Shown here: one piece after another, positions 33,077 through 43,500 of the stretch
Layout of the letters: the number at the start of each line of letters is the position of its first letter
Position numbering within the stretch: the stretch's first letter is position 1
Assembly: GCF_013697085.1 (NCBI RefSeq)
Contig: NZ_JACEFT010000009.1
Location: forward strand, 1 to 64,000
Reading direction: 5' to 3'
DNA from: Billgrantia kenyensis
Lineage (GTDB): Bacteria; Pseudomonadota; Gammaproteobacteria; Pseudomonadales; Halomonadaceae
Length of the DNA stretch: 64,000 nucleotides
Translations under genes and position numbers: made by a program
The notes under the pieces: model-generated
What the model saw: the letters and a program-made list of their open reading frames with translations, nothing else
Database searches by the model: none
Told to the model about the DNA's origin: nothing

Positions 33077-34939
33077 ATGCACTGCGCGCTCGCCGGATTG
33101 CCAGCCGGCATGGCCAAATGGATGGCTGCCTTGCTCTGGCTACTACTTTCGCTCGTCTCCTGGCAGGCTCAGGCTGCCATCGAGATCACGCCGACATCGT
33201 CCGTGATCAAGCCCGGAAACCAGACGCTGGTGCTGGAGGACGAAACGGGCCGGCTTGACTTTGAGCAGGTGCTGCAACAGGCGGAAACGCTCCCCTGGCA
33301 GCCGCTGCAACAGGAAGTCCCCAATTTCGGTTTCAGCCATTCATCCTGGTGGCTCAAGCTGGAGTTGCAGAATACCTCCCACGCCCCGTTGCGCCGCCTG
33401 CTCGAACTGGGCTCGCCGCTGCCGGGTTTCATCGAGGCCTATGCGGTTGACGATCAGGGTCGAGTGCGGCAGCAATGGCATACCGGCAGCCGGCGCGACT
33501 ACCGTTCCCGCCCCGTGAGCCACCACAACTTCGTGCTGCCGGTCTATCTGGGGCCGGACGAGTCGCGAGAGGTCTACGTGCGACTTGCCAGCCACGATGG
33601 CCTGATGCCTGCCATGCCCCTGCTGCTGATGGACGACGTCAGCTTTCTCGAGCGTACCCAGCGCGAGCTGATGGCCTACAGTCTGCTGTATGGTGGCCTG
33701 CTGGCGCTGCTGATCTACAACCTGCTGACGTATATTGCCACCCGCGAGCGAACCTTCCTGCTTTCGGTGCTCTATCTGGGGAGCTTTCTGCTCTTCAACT
33801 TTACTCTACGCGGCTTTGGCTATCAGTTCCTGTGGCCGGAGTGGCCGCGCTTCAACCAGTCAATGCTGCTGCTCAGCGTGGGGCTGCTCTATGCCTCCCT
33901 GACCCAGTTCAGCGTCGAGTACCTCAACCTCAAAGAGCGCCTGCCGCGCCTGACCAGGGGGCTCTATCTGCTGACCGGCCTGATCGTGATCAGCGTACTG
34001 CCGGCCTTTACCGATCGCTTTGCCTGGGTGCTGCGCTTCCTGATCCCGCTGGGAATCGGCTATGCCCTGCTATTGTTCGGCATCAGTGCCTGGCTCAGCC
34101 TGCGTCGCAATGGATTGGCGCAGATATTCCTGGCGGCCTGGAGTGCCCTGTTGGTGGGGAGCCTGCTCTATTCCCTGCGGCTGGGGGGCTATGTGCCTTA
34201 TGGAATGGTCAGCGAATATTCCCTCGAAATGGGCGCGGGCCTTGGATTCCTGCTGCTCGCCTTCGGCCTGGGCTGCAAGATCAATCGCCTGAAGCAGGCC
34301 AAGCTGGAGGCCGAGAGGGAGACCTACGAACTGCAGCGCACCCTCAACCAGAAGCTCGAGAGCAAGGTGCATCAGCGTACCCAGGAGTTGGAGCAAGCCA
34401 ATCTGAAGCTGGCAACCATGGTGCGCACCGACCCCTTGACCGGCCTGCTGAATCGGCGCCAGTTCGAGACCCTGGTAGAGGAGGAGATCCATCGCCGGCA
34501 TCGCGACGGCAAGCCACTGCTGTTCGCCATGATGGATGTCGACGACTTCAAGCTATTCAACGATACCTACGGTCACCAGGCCGGAGACGAGGTGCTGGTC
34601 GAAGTGGCCAAGCTGCTCAAGGCGCACTTCCGCCGCGCCGGAGATCGCCTGTTCCGGCTGGGCGGAGAGGAGTTCGGGATTTTGCTGGAAGCCGAGTCAC
34701 TGCAGGCGGGACGCTATGCGCTCGAGCGCTTCCGCCATGCCCTCGAGCAGCTGCAGATTCCTCATGAAAAGTCGCGGCACGGTGTCGTGACCGGCTCCTT
34801 CGGGCTGGTTTGCTGTGGCGACTACGATCAGGTGCCTTCCGCCATGGCCGTGTATCGTCAGGCAGACCACGCGATGTACGAAGCCAAGCAGCGCAGCCGC
34901 AATCGGGTGGTAACCCGCTCGTTGGTAGAGGAGGTGTGA
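33077..34939 (+). CDS. Membrane diguanylate cyclase with 7TMR-DISM sensor
   Basis: Makes c-di-GMP in response to an external signal. The 620-residue protein has a signal peptide (1-33, ending QAQA), a periplasmic 7TMR-DISMED2-like beta domain (~35-165), seven membrane helices (~190-380), a coiled-coil stretch (~385-430) and a GGDEF domain whose active site reads GGEEF at 529-533. An RxxD inhibitory site (RAGD, 520-523) lies five residues before it, so product inhibition should be intact. DPLTGLLNRRQFE starts the GGDEF domain. The start is the ATG with GGGAGG eight bases upstream. No partner gene is adjacent. Confidence 0.92.
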   Translation: MHCALAGLPAGMAKWMAALLWLLLSLVSWQAQAAIEITPTSSVIKPGNQTLVLEDETGRLDFEQVLQQAETLPWQPLQQEVPNFGFSHSSWWLKLELQNTSHAPLRRLLELGSPLPGFIEAYAVDDQGRVRQQWHTGSRRDYRSRPVSHHNFVLPVYLGPDESREVYVRLASHDGLMPAMPLLLMDDVSFLERTQRELMAYSLLYGGLLALLIYNLLTYIATRERTFLLSVLYLGSFLLFNFTLRGFGYQFLWPEWPRFNQSMLLLSVGLLYASLTQFSVEYLNLKERLPRLTRGLYLLTGLIVISVLPAFTDRFAWVLRFLIPLGIGYALLLFGISAWLSLRRNGLAQIFLAAWSALLVGSLLYSLRLGGYVPYGMVSEYSLEMGAGLGFLLLAFGLGCKINRLKQAKLEAERETYELQRTLNQKLESKVHQRTQELEQANLKLATMVRTDPLTGLLNRRQFETLVEEEIHRRHRDGKPLLFAMMDVDDFKLFNDTYGHQAGDEVLVEVAKLLKAHFRRAGDRLFRLGGEEFGILLEAESLQAGRYALERFRHALEQLQIPHEKSRHGVVTGSFGLVCCGDYDQVPSAMAVYRQADHAMYEAKQRSRNRVVTRSLVEEV

Positions 34940-34972
34940 GCGAGCTGTGGCGGATGTCGCATGGACAATGAC

Positions 34973-34988
34973 TTGACGTTGACGTTAA
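34973..34988. promoter_or_regulatory. Imperfect palindrome TTGACGTTGACGTTAA
   Basis: TTGACG occurs twice in tandem and the 16-mer is a 6-of-8 inverted repeat, 39 bp upstream of the AhpD-like gene. It resembles MerR-type operators only loosely; a matching regulator is not in the window. Confidence 0.3.
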
Positions 34989-35026
34989 CTGTAATAAACC
35001 GCACAACAACGACAAGCGAGAACGCC

Positions 35027-35617
35027 ATGACAACTCCGATAAGCCGCTTTCCGGTACCCGAGTCGATCCAGGACCTGCCAGAGGATATCCGCGAGGCCAT
35101 TCTTGCCGTGCAGGAGAAGGCCGGCTTCGTTCCCAACGTCTTCCTTATGCTGGCGCATCGCCCCGACGAGTTCCGCGCCTTCTTCGCCTACCACGATGCC
35201 CTGATGGAACGGGAGTCCGACACCCTGACCAAGGCGGAGAAGGAGATGATCGTGGTGGCCACCAGCGCGCGCAACCGCTGCCTCTACTGTGTGGTGGCAC
35301 ACGGCGCCCTGGTGCGTATCTACAGCAAGGATCCGCTGCTCGCCGACCAGGTTGCCATCAACCATCGCACTGCGCCGATCAGCGAGCGCCACCGGGTGAT
35401 GCTCGACTTCGCTCTGCACTGCGGACTGGAGGTGGGCGTGCTTACCGACGACTGGCAGGCCCGCCTCTCTGAGGCTGGCTTCACCCACGACGACATCTGG
35501 GACATCGGTGCCATCACCGCCTTCTTCGGTCTCTCCAACCGCCTGGTCACCCTCACTGGCACGCCACCCAACCCGGAGTTCTACCTGATGGGCCGGGTGC
35601 CGCGGGAGAAGAAGTGA
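35027..35617 (+). CDS. AhpD-like peroxidase-related protein
   Basis: A 196-residue alkylhydroperoxidase/carboxymuconolactone-decarboxylase-like protein of the peroxidase-related type. The redox motif CLYCVVAH (CxxCxxxH) is present, preceded by TKAEKEMIVVATSARNR. The family start pattern (ISRFPVP...LPEDIREAILAVQEKAGF) fixes the ATG at 35027, although its ribosome site is weak. Probably handles peroxides with an unknown reductant. It is followed within 8 bp by a convergent gene. Confidence 0.85.
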   Translation: MTTPISRFPVPESIQDLPEDIREAILAVQEKAGFVPNVFLMLAHRPDEFRAFFAYHDALMERESDTLTKAEKEMIVVATSARNRCLYCVVAHGALVRIYSKDPLLADQVAINHRTAPISERHRVMLDFALHCGLEVGVLTDDWQARLSEAGFTHDDIWDIGAITAFFGLSNRLVTLTGTPPNPEFYLMGRVPREKK

Positions 35618-35624
35618 GGAAGGG

Positions 35625-36296
35625 CTAGTCTTGGCAGGCCTCGAGCAGCTCCAGCACCGGTTCGAGCTGGCTGACATGCAGCGCCAGGATAGTATTGCCC
35701 GGTGTGTCGTCGGCAGGGCGGATCACGGCGAACTCTCCCTCTTCCAGGTGGAACTCATGAACTTCCCGTGGGCCTTGCGGTGTTTCGCAGCGGACTGAGC
35801 GGTAGCGGTCGTCTTCGCCGTAGGTCAGGCGGTGATAGACCTTGAACAGGGTGTAGAGGGAAAGGCCGTTTTCGAAGGCGGGCCAGCGGGCGGGTATGGT
35901 GCGCGTTTCCTCGTCGAGCGTTTCTCCCTTGGCCTCGGCGGCGGCAATGGCCTCGGCCAGTGGACCCGAGAGCAGTGTTGCTTCGTCGTGAGGCAGCGGG
36001 GAGGCTGCTGCCAGGGCTTGCTGGTAGCGGGTGCGTACCGGCTCCAGCATCTCGGGCGAGGCAATGGGGTGGTCGCTGTGGGCCAGGTCCTCCGGCTCGA
36101 AGCCGCCGTTCTCCCAGCCATGAATGACCCGCAGCGTCAGCCTGCCCTTGGCCAGGGGTTCGCCGATGAGCGCCTGTACGGCAACCCTCAGGTGTAGCTG
36201 ACGCTCGGTGACCAGGTTGTCGAAGGCGGAGTAAGGGTCGGCAAAGATCTGGTGAAGGCGACCCGGGGCGTGTTCCTTGGCTTCACTGAAAGTCAT
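35625..36296 (-). CDS. Conserved hypothetical protein
   Basis: A 223-residue acidic soluble protein that I do not recognise. No signal peptide, membrane segment or catalytic motif is visible. The middle (GPLAEAIAAAEAKGETLDEET) looks helical and the C-terminal half (FHLEEGEFAVIRPADDTPGNTILALHVSQLEPVLELL) looks like alternating strands and helix. ATG with AGGGA six bases upstream. Codon use matches its neighbours. It is divergent from the thiamine-regulated transporter. Confidence 0.7.
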   Translation of the reverse strand: MTFSEAKEHAPGRLHQIFADPYSAFDNLVTERQLHLRVAVQALIGEPLAKGRLTLRVIHGWENGGFEPEDLAHSDHPIASPEMLEPVRTRYQQALAAASPLPHDEATLLSGPLAEAIAAAEAKGETLDEETRTIPARWPAFENGLSLYTLFKVYHRLTYGEDDRYRSVRCETPQGPREVHEFHLEEGEFAVIRPADDTPGNTILALHVSQLEPVLELLEACQD

Positions 36297-36415
36297 TTTG
36301 GTTCCCTGCGGGGGGGTTAGTTATGATTTTGTCGTTGTTATATCATTCAAGGGGCTCGAGGTCATATCGGCTCGGCAAGGGCCAGCTTGAGACCTGACAC
36401 TACAATTCATTCACT

Positions 36416-36509
36416 GTCGCCAGGGGAGTCTCGCATGGATGAGGCTGAGAGAGCGCAAGGCGCTGACCCTGGAACCTGATCCGGTTCATACCGGCGGAGG
36501 AAGCGCGAC
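36416..36509 (+). ncRNA. TPP riboswitch (THI element)
   Basis: Conserved THI-box parts are present in order: GGGGAGTC, GGCTGAGAG, GACCCTG, AACCTGATCCGGTTCATACCGGCG and GGAGGAAGC. Closing stem P1 can form between GTCGC (36416-36420) and GCGAC (36505-36509), directly touching the ATG at 36510. The ribosome site GGAGG (36496-36500) is part of the conserved 3' side, so TPP binding would hide it: translational control with no separate expression platform. Confidence 0.95.
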
Positions 36510-37907
36510 ATGCCCTACCTGACGTCAGCCGTGCTTGGCGCGGCGCTACTGTGCTTTGCTTTCCTGGGACTGCGTGCCCGCCGGGCCGATGGCCCCCTCG
36601 ACGACTACGTTACCGCCCGCAATTCCCAGCCCGCCGCCAGCCTGGGGCTCTCGTTCCTGGCCTCGGGTATGGGAGCGTGGATTTTGTTTGCCCCGCCGGA
36701 GATCGGAGCCTTCGTCGGCCCCGTGGCGCTGGCGGGCTACGCCATCGGCTCGGCGCTGCCGTTCATCGTGCTGGGGCTCTATGGCCCGACGATTCGCCGT
36801 CACCTGCCCGAGGGGCGCAGCATCGGCGAGTTTGCCGAGGCCTGCTATGGCGTCGGCGTGCGTCGCTGGGTCTCTGTTGTCTCTGTGGCCTATATGGCCA
36901 TCTTTCTGATAGCCGAGTTGACCGCCATCGGTGCGATTACCGCGCTGCTCTCCGACGTGCCTCCGGCGCTGGTGGTGGTCGGGGTGGCCGTCACCACGCT
37001 GCTCTATACCGCCATCGGCGGGCTGCGGGCGAGCCTGGCCACCGACCGCTGGCAGGCCTGGCTGCTGATCGCGCTGTTGCTGGTGGTGGGCGGTGTGGCG
37101 CTGCTGAGACTGCCCGAGATGCCGGTCGAGGCGGCACTGCCTTCGATTCCTGTCGGCAGTGCCCTGAGTGTGGCGCTGACGCTGATCATCGCGGTCACGG
37201 CCGCCAACCTGTTTCATCAGGGTTACTGGCAGCGGGTGTGGGCGGCGCGGGACGATCGCGCGCTCAATCGCGGCGCCTGGCTGGGCGGCGCCACTACCGT
37301 GGCGGTGGTCGCCCTGGTGGGCGGGCTCGGTATGCTGGCGGCCATGAGCGGCGTAGCGCTGGGCGAGCCGCCGATACCCTTCTTTGCGCTGCTTGGCGAG
37401 GCTCCGGGCTGGCTGGCGCTACCGGCGCTGGTGCTGGCGGTCACGCTGGTGGCCTCCAGCGTCGATACCCTGCAGAACGGCATCGCCTCGCTGGCGGTGG
37501 CAGGCTCCGGTCGGCGTGGCCTCTCCATCGGCGCGGCGCGGCTGGCTACCGTAGTGCTGATGGTGCCGGTGGTGGCAGTGGCGCTGCAGGGCTTCTCGGT
37601 ACTGCGGCTGTTCCTGATCGCCGACCTGCTGTGTGCCGCCATCGTGGTACCGGTCTTGCTGGGGTTGTGGCGGCGCATGTCGCCACTGGCCGCGGTGGCC
37701 GGCGGCGTGGCCGGCATGCTTGGCGCCGTCCTGCCGGGCTGGGTCGCCCAGGGCAGCCTGTCGGCGGGCGTGCTGGCGGCAAGCTTTCCCGGCAGCATTC
37801 CCACGCTGCCACCCTTCCTCGGTGCGCTGGCGGCCTCGACACTGGTCAGTCTGCTGATCGCCTGGCTACGTCCAGGCGCGAGGCTTCATCCTACCGCGGT
37901 GCGGTGA
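36510..37907 (+). CDS. Sodium:solute symporter, predicted thiamine or precursor uptake (ThiV-like)
   Basis: A 465-residue SSS-family membrane protein with about 13 hydrophobic segments, including GMGAWILFAPPEIGAFVG, the GRSIGEFAEACYG region and a Na-site-like ASSVDTLQNGIASL. Control by a TPP riboswitch strongly suggests import of thiamine or a precursor such as HMP. PanF-like SSS transporters preceded by THI elements have been predicted as thiamine carriers (ThiV). A generic symporter ancestry and the riboswitch are what is seen; the substrate is inference. Confidence 0.85.
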   Translation: MPYLTSAVLGAALLCFAFLGLRARRADGPLDDYVTARNSQPAASLGLSFLASGMGAWILFAPPEIGAFVGPVALAGYAIGSALPFIVLGLYGPTIRRHLPEGRSIGEFAEACYGVGVRRWVSVVSVAYMAIFLIAELTAIGAITALLSDVPPALVVVGVAVTTLLYTAIGGLRASLATDRWQAWLLIALLLVVGGVALLRLPEMPVEAALPSIPVGSALSVALTLIIAVTAANLFHQGYWQRVWAARDDRALNRGAWLGGATTVAVVALVGGLGMLAAMSGVALGEPPIPFFALLGEAPGWLALPALVLAVTLVASSVDTLQNGIASLAVAGSGRRGLSIGAARLATVVLMVPVVAVALQGFSVLRLFLIADLLCAAIVVPVLLGLWRRMSPLAAVAGGVAGMLGAVLPGWVAQGSLSAGVLAASFPGSIPTLPPFLGALAASTLVSLLIAWLRPGARLHPTAVR

Positions 37908-37949
37908 CAACAGCTGGATCTACCTTGAATCCGCCCCTTGGGGGAAGGT

Positions 37950-37988
37950 CAGGCGCCCGCCGGGAAACACGGCGAGCGCCTGTATTTT
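37950..37988 (+). terminator. Terminator after the riboswitch-controlled transporter
   Basis: CAGGCGC and GCCG pair with CGGC and GCGCCTG around a GGAAACA loop, followed by TATTTT. Confidence 0.65.
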
Positions 37989-38004
37989 GTCGTACCTGAA
38001 GTGA

Positions 38005-38367
38005 CTACATGTAGCCGCCCATCATCCCCATCATGCCGGCGGCACCGAACAGCATGCCGATCAAGGCGATGGCCAGATAGATGAGGATCAGCACGCCGAA
38101 GATCGTGAAGTAGGTCTTGAGCTTGCCCAGCGTAAACTTCATGTCGCGCGGGTCGCCGCTGTCGAAGACGCGTCCGGCGGCACCGGCGGCCTGCATCAGT
38201 ACCCAGCCTGCCCAGATGGGGATCCAGGCCACCAGCAGGCCGACGATGGAGAGGGCGGTAAGGATGCCGGAGAGGATCAGCATGATGCCGGTCAGCTGCA
38301 TCCAGAATTTTCCACGATAGAGCGGCTCGATGAGATCGCGCAGCAGCTCCTGGGAGTTGTGGTCCAT
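38005..38367 (-). CDS. Small DUF5362-like membrane protein
   Basis: A 120-residue protein with three hydrophobic segments: two near residues 22-60 and one at ~90-110, and a Gly/Met-rich C-terminus (GAAGMMGMMGGYM). It resembles the DUF5362 type of small inner-membrane proteins. The ATG at 38367 has AAGGAA seven bases upstream. Function unknown; convergent with the transporter before it. Confidence 0.7.
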   Translation of the reverse strand: MDHNSQELLRDLIEPLYRGKFWMQLTGIMLILSGILTALSIVGLLVAWIPIWAGWVLMQAAGAAGRVFDSGDPRDMKFTLGKLKTYFTIFGVLILIYLAIALIGMLFGAAGMMGMMGGYM

Positions 38368-38530
38368 GTCACGTTCCTTTATTTGCGATGGGATTGCGAT
38401 GTGAAGCCCGCACTCTAGCAACCCGGCCGTCCCGCTGCCCCGTTCCAATGCAGAGGCAAGCAAGGTTGTCAGCTGGCACATTGAGCGCCACTCTCTAGGT
38501 GTCCCCGACGATTGCAGAGGAAGGTGTCCC

Positions 38531-40225
38531 ATGAGCGATTCGCCCCAGGATCCCCGTCGCCGTCACTCAGCCTCGGTGGTGGATGGCGTCGGCAAGTCGG
38601 CTGGCCGCGCCATGCTGCGTGCGGTGGGCTTCACTGACGAGGACTTCTCCAAGCCCCAGGTGGGCATCGCCTCCACCTGGAGCATGGTCACGCCCTGCAA
38701 CAGCCATATCCATGAGTTGGCCGAGCGAGCCCGCGACGGTGCCGACGGGGCCGGCGGCAAGGGCGTGATCTTCAATACCATCACCATCTCCGACGGCATC
38801 GCCAACGGCACCGAGGGCATGAAGTACTCGCTGGTGTCGCGGGAGGTGATCGCCGACTCCATCGAGACCGTGGCCGGCTGCGAGGGCTTCGACGGCCTGG
38901 TGACCATTGGCGGCTGCGACAAGAACATGCCGGGTTGCCTGATGGGCATGGCACGCCTTAACCGGCCCAGCGTGTTCGTCTACGGCGGCACCATCCAGCC
39001 CGGCAAGAACCACACCGACATCGTCTCGGTGTTCGAGGCCATGGGGGCTCACAGCCGCGGTGACCTGGAGCTGATCGAGCTCAAGCAGATCGAGGAGACG
39101 GCCATCCCCGGGCCCGGCTCCTGCGGTGGCATGTACACCGCCAATACCATGGCCTCGGCCATCGAGGCGCTGGGCATGAGCCTGCCGGGCAGCTCGGCGC
39201 AAAATGCCGTGTCCCAGGCCAAGCGTGAAGACTGCGAGGCGGCCGGTGCTGCGGTGCTCGAACTGCTCGAGCGCGATATAAAACCTTCCGACATCATGAC
39301 CCGCGAGGCCTTCGAGAATGCCATCACCGTAGTGATTGCACTGGGCGGCTCCACCAACGCGGTACTGCACCTGATCGCCATGGCCGCTACCGTGGACGTG
39401 CCGCTCTCGCTCGCCGACTTCACCGAGATCGGTCGGCGCGTGCCGGTGCTGGCCGACCTGCGCCCCAGCGGCCGCTACATGATGAGCGAGCTGGTCGAGA
39501 TCGGTGGCATCCAGCCGCTGATGAAGACCCTGCTCGACGCCGGTCTGCTCCACGGCGACTGCCTGACGGTGACGGGCCGGACGCTGGCCGCGAACCTGGC
39601 CGGTGTCGAGCCGTATCCGGAGGGCCAGCAGATCATCGCGCCGCTGGACGCTCCGCTCAAGGCCGAGAGCCACCTGCGTATTCTCCACGGTAATCTGGCT
39701 CCTGAGGGCGCGGTAGCCAAGATTACCGGCAAGGAGGGCACGCGCTTCTCCGGCAGCGCCCGGGTGTTCGGTTCCGAGGAGGAGGCCCAGGCGCGCATCA
39801 ATGACGGCACGGTGGTGTCCGGCGACGTGGTGGTGATTCGCTATGAAGGGCCCAAGGGGGGACCCGGCATGCGTGAGATGCTTACCCCCACCTCGGCGAT
39901 CATGGGCCGCGGGCTGGGTGATTCGGTGGCCTTGATCACCGACGGGCGCTTCTCCGGCGGCAGCCACGGCTTCGTGGTGGGGCATGTCTCGCCCGAGGCT
40001 TTCGAGGGCGGCCCGCTGGCGTTGGTCGAGGACGGTGACACCATCACCATCGATGCCGAGGCCGACACCATCGAGCTGCACGTCGACGCTGTGGAGCTGG
40101 AACGGAGGCGAGCCGCGTGGCGCCAGCCCGTACCACGTTATACCCGCGGCGTGCTGGCCAAGTACGCCCGCACGGTGAGCTCTGCCAGCACTGGGGCGGT
40201 GACGGACCTGGCGCCCGAGGCGTGA
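38531..40225 (+). CDS. ilvD: Dihydroxy-acid dehydratase
   Basis: Iron-sulphur enzyme of branched-chain amino acid synthesis (dihydroxyisovalerate to ketoisovalerate). The 564-residue protein has Cys ligands in [18 protein letters not shown] and [12 protein letters not shown], and the C-terminal [22 protein letters not shown]. Its length and the [13 protein letters not shown] start fit the shorter [2Fe-2S] IlvD class and also related sugar-acid dehydratases, so an aldonate dehydratase role is a minor alternative. Monocistronic by spacing. Confidence 0.9.
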   Translation: MSDSPQDPRRRHSASVVDGVGKSAGRAMLRAVGFTDEDFSKPQVGIASTWSMVTPCNSHIHELAERARDGADGAGGKGVIFNTITISDGIANGTEGMKYSLVSREVIADSIETVAGCEGFDGLVTIGGCDKNMPGCLMGMARLNRPSVFVYGGTIQPGKNHTDIVSVFEAMGAHSRGDLELIELKQIEETAIPGPGSCGGMYTANTMASAIEALGMSLPGSSAQNAVSQAKREDCEAAGAAVLELLERDIKPSDIMTREAFENAITVVIALGGSTNAVLHLIAMAATVDVPLSLADFTEIGRRVPVLADLRPSGRYMMSELVEIGGIQPLMKTLLDAGLLHGDCLTVTGRTLAANLAGVEPYPEGQQIIAPLDAPLKAESHLRILHGNLAPEGAVAKITGKEGTRFSGSARVFGSEEEAQARINDGTVVSGDVVVIRYEGPKGGPGMREMLTPTSAIMGRGLGDSVALITDGRFSGGSHGFVVGHVSPEAFEGGPLALVEDGDTITIDAEADTIELHVDAVELERRRAAWRQPVPRYTRGVLAKYARTVSSASTGAVTDLAPEA

Positions 40226-40301
40226 CGCTGCGGCTTCGTTTGGCTTGCTGACGAGGGTTGACTAGCTTGATGAGGCACACGCAGCAGAGCAAGGAGGCAA
40301 C

Positions 40302-40490
40302 ATGCCCAAGAGCGGACCCAAGCAGGCACGCGTCGAACCGATCCGTGACGCTCAGGACATGAACCTGCCGGTAACCGGCTGGAACGTGATCGACGAGACG
40401 GATCCCAGCAACGAGATCGTCATCTCCGAGCACGACACCGAAGCCGAGGCCATCCGCGTGGCCGAGGAGTACGAGCAGCGCGAAGACTAG
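40302..40490 (+). CDS. Small acidic protein of unknown function
   Basis: A 62-residue acidic protein, preceded by a strong AAGGAGG site six bases before the ATG and followed by a terminator, so it is very likely real. Residues ~23-60 (GWNVIDETDPSNEIVISEHDTEAEAIRVAEEYEQ) look like a DUF2188-type strand-helix unit. No function can be assigned. Confidence 0.75.
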   Translation: MPKSGPKQARVEPIRDAQDMNLPVTGWNVIDETDPSNEIVISEHDTEAEAIRVAEEYEQRED

Positions 40491-40515
40491 AGCCTCGGCG
40501 TATGGCAAGGAAGCG

Positions 40516-40549
40516 AAATCGCCCCGGGCTCTTCTGGCCGGGGCGATTT
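40516..40549. terminator. Bidirectional terminator
   Basis: AAATCGCCCCGG pairs perfectly with CCGGGGCGATTT, giving A/T-rich ends for both strands. It sits between the small ORF and the convergent ttrA-like gene. Confidence 0.75.
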
Positions 40550-40571
40550 AGCGTTCCATGGTGAGACAGCA

Positions 40572-43500
40572 CTAGGCGCGGCGGACCCTTACCGGCAGGC
40601 CCTGGCGCACGCTGGCGCCGCTGATGGGCTCGAGCCAGGTGCCGTCCACGTGGCGGGTCGGGTCCCGGAAGCCCAGGTCGTTGATGTTGATGCCGGCGCG
40701 CAGCCAGGGCATGTCCGGCTGGGACTCGCCGTCGATCACATGCGGCGTGGCGCCGAGGTCCCGGTGGCCGTAGCCGTGCTCGATGCCCAGCGACCCCGGC
40801 ATCACGCTCTCGCTGACCAGCGCCAGACCCACCACGCTGCCGCCGGGGCTCTCGATGCGGATGGTATCGCCGTGGCGGATGCCGTAGCGCTCGGCGTCCT
40901 CACGGTGCATCTGCACCGGGTTGTAGGGCTTGATCATGCGCAGCCGCTCGTTGCCGATGGCGTAGGAGTTCATCAGGTTGGATTTGAACGAGAAGGCGAG
41001 CAGCGGCCACTCCTCCTCGAGGAACACCTCACGCATGGCCTGCTGGTTGGCCAGCAGCGGCAGGCTGTGGCCGGGCACGCCGCGGTTGGGTTTGCCGCTC
41101 ATGGTGTCGATGCTAGTGCCCACCACCTCGTTGTAGACGCACAGGGTGCGGCGCCAGGCGTTGGTCAGCCGCTCGCCGCGGAAGTGGTCGCTGGCGTCCT
41201 GGAAGCGCCCGCCGCGGGCGTAGAGGTAGGCCACCCGGCCACGCTCCTCCTCCTTGAGGGTGCGTTCGAGACGCGGCAGCAGCGGGGTGAGCCCGGCGTG
41301 GGCGATGTCGCTCTCGTCGGCCTCGGGCAGCGGCTCGTCCATGTAGGCGATGTTGGCCGCGGCGCGCAGGTAATAGTCCTCGGCGCGGTTGAGCGGGTGC
41401 AGGTTGCCCTCGGCATCGGGGATCGCCTCGTCGCCGAAGCCGGAAAGGCCCAGGCGCCTGGCCACGGCGATGAAGAAGCTGTCCTGGCACACCGGTTCGC
41501 CCTCGGCGGTCTTCTGCTGGCGCGGCGCCACCACCGGCCAGCAGGCGGTGGTCAGGCGGCCCAGCGTGCCCTTCCAGGCGCCGGTGAAGCCCCATACCTC
41601 GTACATCACCGAATCGGGCACGATGTAGTCGGCGTAGCGGTTGGTCTCGTTGATGAAGCCGTCCACCGCTACGAAGAGCCCCAGGCGCTTCGGGTCCTTG
41701 AGCTTGTCGGCGATCATCGCCTCGAGCCCAGCCTGGCCGTAGATGGGGTTGGCCATGCAGCCGATCAGCGCCTTGATCGGGTAGGGGTAGCCGTCCAGCG
41801 CCGAGGGCAGGTGCTCGGTGAGGGTGGGCGGGGCGAAGGAGCGCCACGGCGCCTTGGCCGGGTAGGGGTTCTCGCCGGCCTCGACCTTGCGGCGGTACTC
41901 CGAGGAGCGCTCGTAGGGGAAGCGCGAACGGGAGAGAAAGACCCCCTGGGGGCCGCGCTTGCCGGGGAAGTCCACGAGATCGTAGCGGGGGCCCTGGCTG
42001 AAGCCGTTGAACTGGCCGCCGCCCACGGCGCTGCCGCCCTTCATGTTGACGTTACCGGCCAGCAGGTTGAGCATCTGCACCGCGAAGGCGGCGTAGAAGC
42101 CGTTGCCGGACATCATGCCGCCGTGGCAGTTGACCACGGCGCGGCGGCCGTGGCCGGCGTAGCGTTCGGCCAGCTCGACGATGGTGGCCTCGGGGATGCC
42201 GCAGTGCTGAGCGTAGGTGGCCAGGTCGTACTCGTTGGCTGATTCGCGCAGCAGGGTCATGCTGCTCTTCACCCGCACGGTGGTGCCAGGCCCTTCCGAC
42301 GAACCGGCAAGTTCCACCTCGCGGTCCACGAAGAGCTCGGCGGCCATCGCCTCCTCGCCGTGAACGAGCTCGCCGTCGACCACCACCAGGGGGGCATCGG
42401 CGTCGCTGCCGGCCTCGGCCAGGCTCAGGTCGCTGGCCATCAGGAAACGGCCGCGGCGGGGGTGGTCCTGGGTGTCGATCACCAGGTGGGTGGCGTTGGA
42501 GTGGGTGGCCTCGCCGGCGGCGTCCGCGGCGGCCTTGCCGGGCAGTTCCAGGAACGCCCGGGCGTAGCCCTCGTTGTCGAGCAGCCACTGGATGATGGCC
42601 ATGGCGAAGGCGCTGTCGGTGCCGGGGCGGATCGGCACCCAGCGGTTGTGGTCGGCGGCGTGGGAGGCGGCGGCGTTGAGCGCCGGGTCCACCACCACGT
42701 ACTCCAGGGTGCCCTCGGCGCGGGCCTTGGCGATCAGCCGGCCCTGGCGCTTGAAGGGGTTGCCCGCCTGGCTCGGCGCGGTGCCGATGTACATGATGAA
42801 GCGGGCGTTCTGGATGTCCGGCTTGACGTGGGCGTTGGCACCCAGGTCGTTCATCACCGCCCCCGAGCCCATGCGGAAAGCCAGGCCGCAGTAAGAGCCG
42901 TGGTGACCGTAGTTGCGGGTGGCGAAGGCGTTCAGCGTGAAGCGCTTGAGCAGCTCCGAGCGGCCGTAGTCGGTGGCCTCCATCACCATCAGCTGGTTGG
43001 CCCTGGGGCCGAATTCCGGGTTCTCCGGGTCGATGAGGCTGTCGTGGTCGTGGATGGCGCGCAGGCCGTCCACGTGGCCCTCGCCGAACAGGTCGCCGCC
43101 CTCGCAGACCTCCTCGATCAGCTGCTCGAAGGAGATCTTCTGCCACTGGCGCTCGCCGCGCTCGCCTACCCGCTTGAGGCAGTGGTCGATGCGGAAGGGG
43201 CTCTCCAGCTGGCTCATCATGGCGTTGCCGCGGGCGCAGGCGGTGGAGCGGTTGACCTGGCCCTGGTCGCCGTAGGCGCTGACGTGGCGCAGCGCCTCGG
43301 CCACCGGGGTGCGCATGGGCAGGTGGTCGTCGGCAGAGAGCGGGTGGTAGGGGTTGCCGGAGACGCGCAGCACCCGGTCGCTCTCGTTGTCGACGCGCAC
43401 CCGCACGCCGCACTGGGTGGTGCAGCCGTAGCAGATGGTGAAGGCGGTGCGCTGGTCCGGGTTGAGGGTGAGCTCGCCGCTGTCGAGGTCGACCCGGTAT

